From: Brachypterus glaber
Taxonomy: Eukaryota; Arthropoda; Insecta; Coleoptera; Kateretidae
Length of the DNA stretch: 64,000 nt
Assembly: GCA_958510825.1 (NCBI GenBank)
Contig: OY294049.1
Span: forward strand, 5,642,001-5,706,000
Reading direction: 5' to 3'
Positions 21,501 to 31,953 of this stretch are shown one piece after another. Each line of letters opens with the position of its first letter. The first letter of the stretch is position 1. Under the pieces are notes generated by a model. It was given only the letters and a program-made list of their open reading frames with translations. It ran no database searches and was not told the origin of the DNA. Both the position numbers and the translations under genes were made by a program.

Positions 21501-23031
21501 TCAAGTATTTGAGAAAAAGCAATATAACATTTACTGTGAATAGTATATAATAGAATGCGTAGCATTACATATCTTCATGGCATGTTTAAGTTAATTTAAC
21601 AAGATTAATCTTTTTTCTTAAGAAATCCACCAATATAGGTTAAGGCTATTTGAAATGATGTTTGTGGTTGGAGATTCCTAAAAACCTGAAATTTGATTGA
21701 TGTATGCTTTAAAATTTAAAACTTAAAACGTCAATTCACCTTTACAAGTAGGAAGTATCTAAAACCTTTTTAACTTTTTTACAGTTGGAAACACCCGTTA
21801 TTAAAAACCGAAAAATCAATTTTATTTGCATTTTCGGCTTGAAAATGTCAAAAGTCAAAAAAAATTGAAAAAAGTGGGTGTTAAAAAATGTCTGTCTGTC
21901 GGTCTGTATGTAAACCTTATACCTTTTGAACGGAATGTGCGATTTGAAAAATTCTTCACCTTTTCTGTTTCAAATGTATTTAACATTAGCATAGGGCAAG
22001 GGTGGCAAAAACTATAACTTTTAGCGATATCTCACTTATTATTTATAGTAGGGAATTTTTTTTTACATAAATGAAAATAATTCTCCCATACATCATCGTC
22101 ATCATTTTTATCGTAGGACCATTAGTTTCCCAGATATAGGCATTTTAATAAATGGTGATATTTTAACATGTTTAATTAGATATAAAATTTTGACACTAGT
22201 AAAAAATTTCAATCATAGGTAAAATTAATTTCAATTAATTTTTATTTTAATAAATTTCTAATAATGGTGCGGCCAGAGAAACAACCCGATAAAGCTACAA
22301 AGAAAAAACAAAAGTCCAAAAATACAGGAAAAGTGAACTCAATTTGAAATCTTATCTTATAAACTTCCATATTTTTCCACCTGTCTAGAAAAGGTACGCG
22401 TTTCACATTTTTTACTATTTTTATTTTTCTCTGTGTATACAAAGCAAAAAATCAAATATTAGATCTCTAGTTGGCAGCGAAAATTCTGCTTAGCTAAAAC
22501 TTCAAAACTACAATTAAAATAACAATTTCGAGATTAAAATAAGCAGAGAAAATATTATTTCTAGATTAAGTACACCTATTTACATAATCAGAGGGTTTGT
22601 AATGGTGAAATTTTGGTATTTTCGACTTAATTAGAACAACCGGCAATTGCTTTAAATTGCATTAAGATTAAAACATAGAGACCGACATTTTAACACTTTT
22701 TGTCGAGTTAATGGAAAGATCATTCGAAATGCGATGGAAACTAACCGTAACGAGCAAGGCAAAGGTAATTGTGTTGATTGCCTTATAACGAAACGATATT
22801 ACTTTTTCCTATGTAAATAGAGCTATGATTCATAATTATATATCTTTATTATTATATTATATTATTATCAAGTACACAAATTTAATCAATTTGTCGAATA
22901 TTCTTGACTCTCAACAATGTGACTTTCGTATTCTTTTATATTCTTTCGAATTTTTAAATTGAACTTTTCTTGTTATTTTTCTCAAAATCGACACGATTAT
23001 CATATGATAATTATACGACATATACGATAAT
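21501..23031. other. Intergenic AT-rich DNA
   Basis: At 21545-21585 lies a copy of the short module gcattacatatcttcatggc (see findings). A GTCTGTC-rich motif lies at 21890-21912. The remainder holds nothing recognisable. Confidence 0.35.
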
Positions 23032-23331
23032 ATGGGAGGCATAGCGTAGTGGCTAGCGCGTATGCATAGCAAGTCTACTATCGTGAGTTCGATTCTCACT
23101 GGCGCCGATTTGCCTTTTTCAGTTAATTAATAATTGAAATTTGGCGAAGGCGATAAGTGAAACGGACACTCCCTAGAAACTGGTTCGAAAGTCAGTATAA
23201 GCCGGTGGTTCCCTCTACTACTAGCCCACACAAGTCCTGGACTTAGGGGATGCTTAATTAAGTAGAATAGTACGAGGTTAAACAAACATGTATTATTATA
23301 TTTGTTTAAACAAACATGTATAGGATAATTG
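23032..23331 (+). mobile_element. tRNA-derived SINE, copy 2, with 9-bp target duplication
   Basis: The head is tRNA-like: an A-box tagcgtagtggc near 23041 and a B-box gagttcgattctc near 23086, ending in ggcgcc. The body carries attaataattgaaatttggc, gaaggcg, agcccacacaagtcctgg and ttaattaagtagaatagtac. Direct repeats TACGATAAT at 23023-23031 and 23332-23340 mark a 9-bp target duplication. The internal RNA polymerase III promoter is inferred from the boxes; mobility would depend on a partner LINE. Confidence 0.9.
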
Positions 23332-23720
23332 TACGATAATTTTCGTGAAAAACAATATAAATTATTATTCAAAATTATATATTTTTATTATTATATTATA
23401 TTATATTATATTATCATGATAAGTCGTACCGTTGGACAGACCTTATGGAAACATATTTTCTGTGACAAACTTGGCCTGTTCAACCATTCTGGTGGTGCAT
23501 TTGTCGTCGCTTACCATTTACATGTAGCTAAAGTCATTACAAATTAGTAATATTACACAATTTAAAGTATTATAGATATCGTATCTTTTAAAAAAGCAAA
23601 TTAATAATTTTTTTCCAGTTTTTACAACACAAACAAAACTTTTTTTTATTAAATACAATAACATCCAACGAATATTAATTTTAACTTCAAACACTAGCAT
23701 TTTTGTATAGTTCAGTTCGA
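23332..23720. other. Intergenic spacer between SINEs
   Basis: AT-rich, with an attat microsatellite around 23385-23415. No gene. Confidence 0.35.
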
Positions 23721-23981
23721 TTTGTTTGTTTGACCTCGTACTATTCTATTTAATTAAGAATCCCCTAAGTCCAGGACTTGGAGGGGCTAGTAGTAGAGGG
23801 AACCATCGACTTTAACTCACTTTCGAACCAGTTTATAGGGAGTTTCCGCTTCACTTATCGCCTTCGCCAAATTGCAATTATTAATTAACTGAAAAAGGCA
23901 AATCGGCGCGAGTGAGAATGGAACTCACGCTATCCGGCTTGTCATGTAGACGCGCTAGCCTACTAAACATTGCCTCCCATA
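23721..23981 (-). mobile_element. tRNA-derived SINE, copy 3
   Basis: On the minus strand it runs from gggaggcaatgtttagtagg and a recognisable B-box (gagttccattctc) through ttggcgaaggcgataagtga to agcccctccaagtcctgg and gagg-tcaaacaaac. It is about full length and opposite in orientation to its neighbours at 23.0 and 24.8 kb. Confidence 0.88.
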
Positions 23982-24794
23982 TATAAAATATTTTTAAATC
24001 ATAAAAAAGCAATACCCATTTTTTGTTAAGATAAGGGAAAATAAAATATTAATATTCATATTGCCTACTGTGTAGTATGAGAAAATATATAAATGTATCA
24101 AAATCTACCACTGTTCTTAATAAAACCATATACGAATAAATCAAACAGGTCCTTAAGATTTATTTGATAGGGGAAAGTGGCATTTTCAGTTTGTTTCTGA
24201 AAACACTAGAGTTTCTGAAAACATTAGAGTTTAAAGTTGAAAAATTCGTAATTTTGAATATTTTAAACGTTGCCCTATTTCTTTTAAAAGAATTCTCCTC
24301 AACCATTTAATTTAAGGACAACCAAACTTGAGTGAAAAAAAACTGTGTGATATATTAGGGCGGACTTTATACTTTTTTATTATCTTAAATTTTTTATTTA
24401 GGTGTAACTAATAAATTCTGAAAATATGAGAGGGATCAAACTTTTCTAAGGGTGCTAATGAGGGTCCTAAAATTCGTAAAATTACCATAAATCGTAAAAA
24501 ATCGTTGAAAATGTCTGTAATTTTTGTATGTAAATAATTTAAAAGGCTTGAAATCTATTTTTTTTTGAGCTTACACAATTATGTGCCCAATTTCAAAATG
24601 ATCATAAGGTTCTAACGCGTGCCGAAAATCCGCCAAAGTTGGCCCTAACACTAAAATTTACGAATTTTTACCATAACCCAAACCCAAACGATAAACAAAC
24701 AGTTTAAAAATGTATCAAATTGGACTTTTTATTTATTTTTATTTAAGGCATTCTAATATTTATTCATAATATTGAAATGATTTAACTAACTCAT

Positions 24795-25070
24795 GGGAGG
24801 ATTGGTGTAGTGGACTACCGCGCCGTACTTGGCGAGTTTACTACCCAAATAGCGTGAGTTCGATTCTCACTGGCGCCGATTTGCCCTTTTCAGTTAATTA
24901 ATAATTGAAATTTGGCGAAGGCGTAAATAAAGCGGACCCTATAAATTGGTTCGAAAGTCAATTAAAGCCGGTGGTTCCCTCTACTACTAGCCCACACAAG
25001 TCCTGGACTTAGGGGATGCTTAATTAAGTAGAATAGTACTAGGTTAAACAAAAATGTAAAAATGTAAAAA
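24795..25070 (+). mobile_element. tRNA-derived SINE, copy 4
   Basis: It starts gggaggattggtgtagtgg (A-box), with a B-box gagttcgattctc near 24857. The body agrees with copy 2 through ttaattaagtagaatagtac and it ends with an A-rich tail (aatgtaaaaatgtaaaaaa). The tRNA head differs from copy 2 between the boxes. Confidence 0.88.
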
Positions 25071-25378
25071 AAAAAACAAAACGAGCTAAGTGCCAAAAAA
25101 GTTATTCTAAATATTTGGCGCTTAGCAAGTTTTTTTTTTTAGTAAATCATTTTAATATTATGAATAGTTATTAGTATTTGTAAAGGAATACCTAGTCCAA
25201 ATTTTATTAAAATATTGCAATAAATAAAGTCACAGCAAACCTTAACTCTCAGTCCTAAAAACAAAACAAAATATCGCGCCGATATTTGCTTACATGATAA
25301 AGTACAACACACAGTAGGGCAGGTGTCAAAGTACTCAGCGCGTCTCGACACTTCTAGAAAGCGAACTGCTAATACCAG

Positions 25379-25521
25379 ACCTTTCTACTTCATTGCCACG
25401 TTTAAAGAAAAAATATATATCACCTTGCAGATGGGCAATGTTGTACCCTCAGGGCAAAGTTGTAAGCTTTTACCTTTCTACTTCATTGCCACGTTTAAAG
25501 AAAAAATATATATCACCTTGT
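25379..25521 (+). repeat. 93-bp tandem repeat (1.5 units)
   Basis: The block ctttctacttcattgccacg through atatatatcaccttg occurs at 25380 and again at 25473, a period of 93 bases, the two copies almost identical. The intervening half (caatgttgtaccctcagggc, aaagttgtaag) recurs once more at about 27611-27648, 2.1 kb away. Confidence 0.8.
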
Positions 25522-28169
25522 AGTGTACCGTAATTAATACGTTCACTGCCAACGGCTAGTTTTGACAGCGGAGCAATGGGTATGGGCAAGGGAAAAATAG
25601 AAAGAATTGATTATTGTTGTTAGGGGCGCCAGTTACTTTAGCTTTTACTCCTTTAGGTAAGTAACAACCTAGTGTAAATACTTAAGCTTTTCAGTTTGAG
25701 AAAATATAACCTCAAATAAAATAAGATAATTCATTTGAGAAATTTATTATAAATAAACTTAATGAAAGCACATCAAGTAATGTATTAATATATCTAAAAA
25801 AAAATATGTGTAATTATATTAAGATATAATTAAAGAAATCTTAATAAAAATTACTAAATTCAGAAATCATTCGACTTAAATGTATAAAGAAAACATGAAG
25901 TTCAGCAAGCAACAAGAAATGTATGTAAACAGCAATCATTTCTTGCAGTGTATAAAAGTCATGCTTAAATTAGAAATCATTTAATCAAAAGTATGATATT
26001 TAATAATTAATAAATGAGATTAAATGTTTTAAAAAAAATAAGTACCTAAAAATGAACAAAAGCCAGAAGGGCATATAGTATTAAACAATACTATATCAGA
26101 TCTGATAAAGTTTACAGTTATAAGAATATTGAAATAAAAGAATTTAAAAATATGAAATATTGCTTTCAAAAGTTTTCAGAAAGAGTACTTAGCTGGTTTC
26201 TGCAAAATCCATGAGGTATGAATTCCATCTGTACAAGTCTCCCCTATGCTGATGAATTCATTTCTCAAATGAAAGAAAAAAAAAATATAGGCTGTCCCAT
26301 CTACTTTGGAAAAATCATCTTCCAGGATAAAATGTATTATTGAAAATGTTGTCCGGGATAAAATATACTTTTGAAAATTATGTCCAATGTAAAATTGTCT
26401 GCTAGACGGTCATTTAGAATTTATCTATGCCGAAAAATACAGAACCATGTTCCAACAGAACATCACTCCATGCGGAGAACTTGTATATCAAATATACCAA
26501 AATAAACTTCAACTTAAATTAATGTAATTCCATATTAATGGTATAGAAATGGTGAGTAATTAATTAATGGTCTAGTAATGTAGTAATAATGGTGCTAAAA
26601 CAATAATTATATCTCAGAAATATTCTAAGAAACAGAAAAACTTAACTTACGTGTCATACTAAGTCTTCGATGTCCATCGAAACGTTATAAATGCGTAATT
26701 GTAGAAAATAACAGTTACAATATCTTCCGCATTGTTTAAATATTCATTTTCACTAACTTTAAATAAAAATACATGAAGGATTACTTCGATGATTACAGAA
26801 AATAAACACTCGTCAAAATGACACCACCATTGTACAGAGTTGCTTCAAGAAGAGCGAAAATCGACCTTATTCACTAGTATGAACCCTTCAGGTAAATAAA
26901 ATCCTATTTCTGAACTATTAGCGACATCTATGTAAGTCATTATCAACTACAGTTTTACCGTATAGGATTCCTAATAAAGGTAACGGCAACTACACCAAAA
27001 ATAATAACTAAAAAGAATATTTCCTAATAAATCCGTATTAGTGATATCTAACCTCAAAATATTACTCTAAGAAACAAATATAAACAATACTTATTGTTTA
27101 TCAGCAAAACTAATAAAAATACGAACAGAATACTAAGTGTCCTGTGAACTAAGTATAAACAAAATACTGAATCTAAGTGAGCAGTTCCAGCAAACTATTT
27201 TCAACAAATTCTAGATTATCCCGAAGGAATAAGCATACGAAACTTTCCAGGAGAGACAAGCTACAGGTGAAAGCCAGTGAAATCCAACCCTCAATAGACT
27301 CTGAAACATATAAAAACCAGGTAAGTCCATAGACAAATGCATTATAGAGAAATAAGTCATATGATTCTTTATTATTAAAAATCATATTCTAATTATGTTT
27401 TCTTTATGTTATTTCCAGGTAGAACTATGGAATAGTGACTTATATGGTTAGAATTCAGTTCCTGCTACAAAATAGTCCTAGATACAAAATAGTTCTGTAC
27501 GTACGTAACTATTTATATACAAAATAAACATAAATTATAACGTAAGTAAACGAATAGTTTAATTAACCCTTGCTATATTACAAAGTGACGATTTATATCG
27601 TTACAGTAGATAGCCAATGTTGTACCCTCAGGGCAAAGTTGTAAGGTTTTACGGTACTTCATCTGAAGAGCAGATTTTGGCAGTACCTTGTTTTGTTTCA
27701 TTTAGCCCCAGCGGGCTTTTTTAGAAACCCAGCATAAGACCCTGCTTTTAGTCAAATGCAAAAAAGTTTTGCTTTAATTATAAAGTTATTAAAACAATAT
27801 TTATATTATATGTAAACAAAACTAAACAAGCTTTGAAATTATGTACCTATTACATTCAAAACTAAAACTATTTGAACAGTACTTACCCTGAAACAATTTT
27901 TCTAGAAAAATATTTTCAAAACTAATAGTAGTTGTCGGAGCTTATAATTAATTTTAAACTTTTTAAAAAATTAAATTTAGGGCGGAAGCCTTATTTGGAG
28001 AACACTTATTAGATGTTTTTATTATACAATTACAGCGCCTGCGCGAAAATAGTATTATTCGGTAGTTTCGAATTTTCAAAAAAAATTAAAAATCGTCCTA
28101 GACAAAAAATTCTTGGATATAAATTTGTTTCATGAAAAAATAACCGACTCTTTTTTTTTAATGTCCGTC
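25522..28169. other. Noncoding DNA between matching repeat blocks
   Basis: The 2.1 kb between 25.47 and 27.61 kb is bracketed by copies of caatgttgtaccctcagggc. It has no coding frame and no clear inverted ends, and might be an insertion into a former tandem array. After 27650 the DNA is plain AT-rich sequence. Confidence 0.35.
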
Positions 28170-28460
28170 CATATTATGTCGCGTTTTTCTGTGCAAGATA
28201 ACTCTTGAAATTTTCAGGAAAAATGAAGTTCTATGAGATCCCTATAGTTTTTGAAAGTAATCCCCCCAAAAACAAAATAGTTATGGGGGTTAAACTTTAA
28301 AAAAAATCTTTTCGTATTTTTTTTTTTTGAAAATTGAAAAAAAAAAAATTGAAAACTCTTTTCTTTTGAAAAAAAAATTTTGCAAAAAGAAAATAAAAAA
28401 AAAATTCAAAAACATTTTTAATTTTTTTAATTTATTTTTAATTTTTTCTTCAAACACACA
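28170..28460. repeat. Dispersed low-complexity repeat, copy 2
   Basis: aactcttgaaattttcagga, agatccctatagtttttgaa and the ccccccaaaaacaaa/tatgggggttaaa core are followed by A/T runs. It matches 47755-48065 closely and 21000-21500 more weakly. Confidence 0.65.
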
Positions 28461-28729
28461 GCCAATAAAAAGAAAAAAATTCTGGTACTTTTGATGAGAC
28501 ATATGTATTCTTAGTCGCCGAATCCGAATCTGAGGTCAAAACTTTTTTTGAGATAACCTCCAAAAATGTAATTTTTAAGTATAAAAATAGGGTTTGGACT
28601 TTATAATGTATGATAGTATTATATTATAATGGAATGCATTACATAACTTCACGGCTTGCTGCTTCTTATTCTGAAAATTTGTATATCAGTGAAAATAGAG
28701 ATAGAATAGTTTAAAATTCTACTTAATGA

Positions 28730-29875
28730 TTTTTTACCTTTGTATTAGATACAATAAATACACAACCAAGAAACTTTACCTTTATCCACTGTGTTGTTAT
28801 AAGTATTTTTACTGTATTTGTAGTTTACTGATAAAATATATCTGTGTACTAGTAGTCTGCACTAAAATTATCCATACAAACGTGTAATTTTCAAAGCTTT
28901 CATCTTTATTGAGAATGTCAAAAGCTTAAAAAATCGTTAAGTAAAAGCTTCATTCCTTTTTCTTATAAATCAAGGAAACTAGCATTTAAAGCAACTAAAA
29001 TTTTACAAAGTTTAATTATTTTCCTACTAAAAAAAATATTTCTAACCTAAACTCGAACTGTTTTTATGATTTTAAATATTAACTGCTACCTGGCTGTTAT
29101 TTTTTGTATTAAATATGTGATAAATTTCATTTTAGTACATTACTTTGGAAACTTTGCACCTATATTCGAGGTAAAATTTCTCTTTAATTAAATCCAGAGT
29201 TTATTGGTGTAGAGTTTACTCAATCACAAGTGCACTCAGAAAAATTTATTATAGATAAAGATCACGTTTTACTACTTGAAGCAGTTTATTCTTTTTTACC
29301 TTTTATTTGTATTAGGTACAGTAAATACCCAACAAGGAAACTTTACCTTTATCCACTGTGACAATTGAGTGTTATTATAAGTACATATTTTTACTTTATT
29401 TGTAGTTTACTAATAAAATATCTCTATGTACAATTAGCCTGCACTAAAATTATTCATATAAATGTGTAATATTAAAAGCTTTTATTCTTATTGAGAATAT
29501 TAAAAGCTTAAAAACCCGTTAAGTAAAAGCTTCATTCTTTTTTCTCATAAATCAAGGTAACTAGCATTTAAAACAATTAAAATTTTACCCAGTTTAATTA
29601 TTTCCCTACTAAAAAAACTATTTCTAACCTAAACTCGAACTATTTTTATGGTTTTAAATGTTAATTGGTACCCCGGTGTTCTTTCTCATATTAAATATGT
29701 AATAAATTTCATTTAAGTACATTATTTTGGAAACTTTACACCTATATTCGAGGTAAAATTTGTCTTTAATTAAATCCAAAGTTTATTGGCGTAGATTTTA
29801 CTCAATGACAAGTACACTCAAAAAAATTTATAGATAAAGATCACATTTTACTATTTTAAGCAGTTTGTTCTTTTT
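28730..29875. repeat. Diverged tandem duplication of about 570 bp
   Basis: Two head-to-tail units, about 28730-29290 and 29290-29875, share the same blocks in order: aactttacctttatccactg, gtagtttact.ataaaatat, cctgcactaaaattat, gttaagtaaaagcttcattc, and gataaagatcac.ttttact. Small insertions, such as gacaattgag in unit 2, separate them. No coding frame runs through, so this is an old noncoding duplication or two-unit satellite. Confidence 0.85.
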
Positions 29876-31429
29876 TAAGTGATACCCAAGTTATTGCTCG
29901 GATATAACTAGAGATCTATTACATTGTAACAGTCCTGTTACCACAGACCTGTCATAATATCGTGGATCTCTAGATATAACAAATCAGTTACTCTTCTGAT
30001 TTAACAAACAGCCGGCAGTAATTTTCTTTAAGGAAAAAGATTTGTTTCGTGCTCATTTTTAGAGAAAGGGGTCAATTTCATTGGCTTGTACAGATTCAAA
30101 AATTACACACATAAAAATAATATCTTAATTTAACAAAAATGATTTATTTGGACATATTTTTTTATTAAAAGAATTATATTATATACGATAAAATTTTGTT
30201 TTAAAAGAAAATATGAAAAAATTTTAAATAAGAGTTTGTTTTCTTATCATGATAGGTATTTATTTTTCAATAATTGCATTCATTTTTCATTAAAATGTAA
30301 AACGTTAAAAGAATAAAGATGTTAGTTCATCAAAAATAAAATTACAAGAAAGTTACACAGAAAAAAGTTTGGGACAAAAAACTGATAAGGCACCACCGTT
30401 TCGCACACCCCTGATTGAAATTAGGGGTGCAAATTTTAATAATTTGTTTTTTTCACCCAAATATTTACCGTTAACTAGTCTTAATTAAAAAACTTATGAA
30501 CCTATTTAAAACTAGAAAAGACAAGATTTAATAAAAAAAAACAATCCTATAACAAACGCGTGGGTAAGGCTTTTTAATAATTTGATTTTTTGCCCCACCT
30601 AAATATTTACCGTTAATTATTATTGATTAAAAAAGGCTTATAAACCTATTTAAGACTAGCAAAGAAAAAGTTTTTTGCAAAAACAACCTTATAAGAAATG
30701 TGTGGGTTAGGCTCTTTTGATAATTAAGGATAATGTTTAGGCTCTTATTTCAAGTTTTTTTTTTATGTTGAAATCTACATAAAACGATGTAAACAATCAA
30801 ACTTTATTAAAATATAATTAATATTAAGTACAATCATTGGAAAAAAATAACCACATTTTCGCTTCTCCTGTAAAATAATAATTCTACGGGTTAGGCCCTT
30901 ATGTTAGTTGCACTCTTCATAATATTATATTATGATATATAAAGTTAATATCATTTAGATTAATATATTATTTTTATCTGTGTAGAGAGAAAATAAAAAA
31001 AAAATCAGAAAAGAAACAGGCTATTTTTAAAATATACGATGAGAAATAACGTTTATTATAAGTTGACCTGTTTTAGTAAAGGCATTTTGTTCATCCAAAT
31101 TCTACATCATTCTGACATTTTTATACGTATGGAACAGGTCAAGCTCTAATATGCTACCGCTAGAATTTTAATAGACAGATATTTTTTCTTTTTCTTTCTT
31201 CAGTTTAATCCCATTTTAAAACCTGGTTAAATTTTCAACTTACAATATTTTTTATATTAACAGTTATTACATCTATTATAAGAATTTTATTTTTTATTCA
31301 TAAGTTTTTAAATAGTACTGTACTGTACTATGGACTGGATATTTTAGAGCTTCAACATAATATTTTAACTTACAAAATATAATATATGGTTAAAGCATAA
31401 TAGACACCATGAACATAAAAAAAAAAAAC
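29876..31429. other. AT-rich DNA with a second short tandem duplication
   Basis: At about 30433-30720 a unit of roughly 138 bases (taataatttg...aaatatttaccgttaa...aacctattta) is present twice with divergence. The rest shows no gene or recognisable element. Confidence 0.45.
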
Positions 31430-31832
31430 CGGGGAAAAAAGTTTATGCATAATGTCCTATTTTACGTAAACTTATGCAAAATTATGTATGATCATGTCTG
31501 ATTTTGCCCATGTATCAATTTTGACCCGGTATAATCATATATAAATATGTGTAATTATGTATGGGTGTATGCATAAGTTTTTATGAGCATACATAGACCT
31601 TTGCCTAATTATGCATAAAATTTTAAATTTTGGCGAAGGCGCACTATATCCGGCCATGCATGACAAAGTTTTTGTATGATTATGCATAATTATGTCTAAA
31701 ATTATGCATAATCATGAATAATTATGAATTATTATACAGGTTGAAAATTTATACATGGTCAAAATTCAGACTTGATCATACAAAATTTTGCATAATTATG
31801 CATAATCATACAAAAACTTTTTCCCCTGTAAA
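31430..31832. mobile_element. MITE rich in ATTATGCATAAT palindromes
   Basis: The left end cggggaaaaaagtttatgca (about 31430) and right end gcataatcatacaaaaactttttcccc are inverted. Between them the 12-base palindrome attatgcataat and variants (tatgcataag, atgtatgatcatg) recur many times. A lone end of the same family lies at 43853-43885. The element also contains the TTTGGCGAAGGCGC module at 31630. Confidence 0.7.
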
Positions 31833-31834
31833 TG

Positions 31835-31953
31835 TTTATATGATATTCAAAAATAAGAACAAAGCTTGTGACAACGTAAAATTCAGTGTAAACGACATTA
31901 AACTATATAAGGTAGAAGAATACAAGAATCTTGGTCTTACTATTCTTAACTAG
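31835..31953 (+). pseudogene. Short LINE reverse-transcriptase relic
   Basis: About 39 residues in frame contain VKFSVNDIKLYKVEEYKNLG, which resembles the block just past the RT palm of LINEs (ending in K-Y-L-G-x-x-I). The frame stops directly afterwards and no other RT motif adjoins. It sits against the right end of the preceding MITE. Confidence 0.42.

Noticed and set aside
23034..23106. tRNA gene
   Set aside because: The A and B boxes are present, but the cloverleaf does not close and the sequence continues into a repeated body with a target duplication, so it is a SINE head.
28290..28502. 70-residue Phe/Lys-rich membrane-like peptide
   Set aside because: It is a translation of A/T runs in a dispersed repeat.
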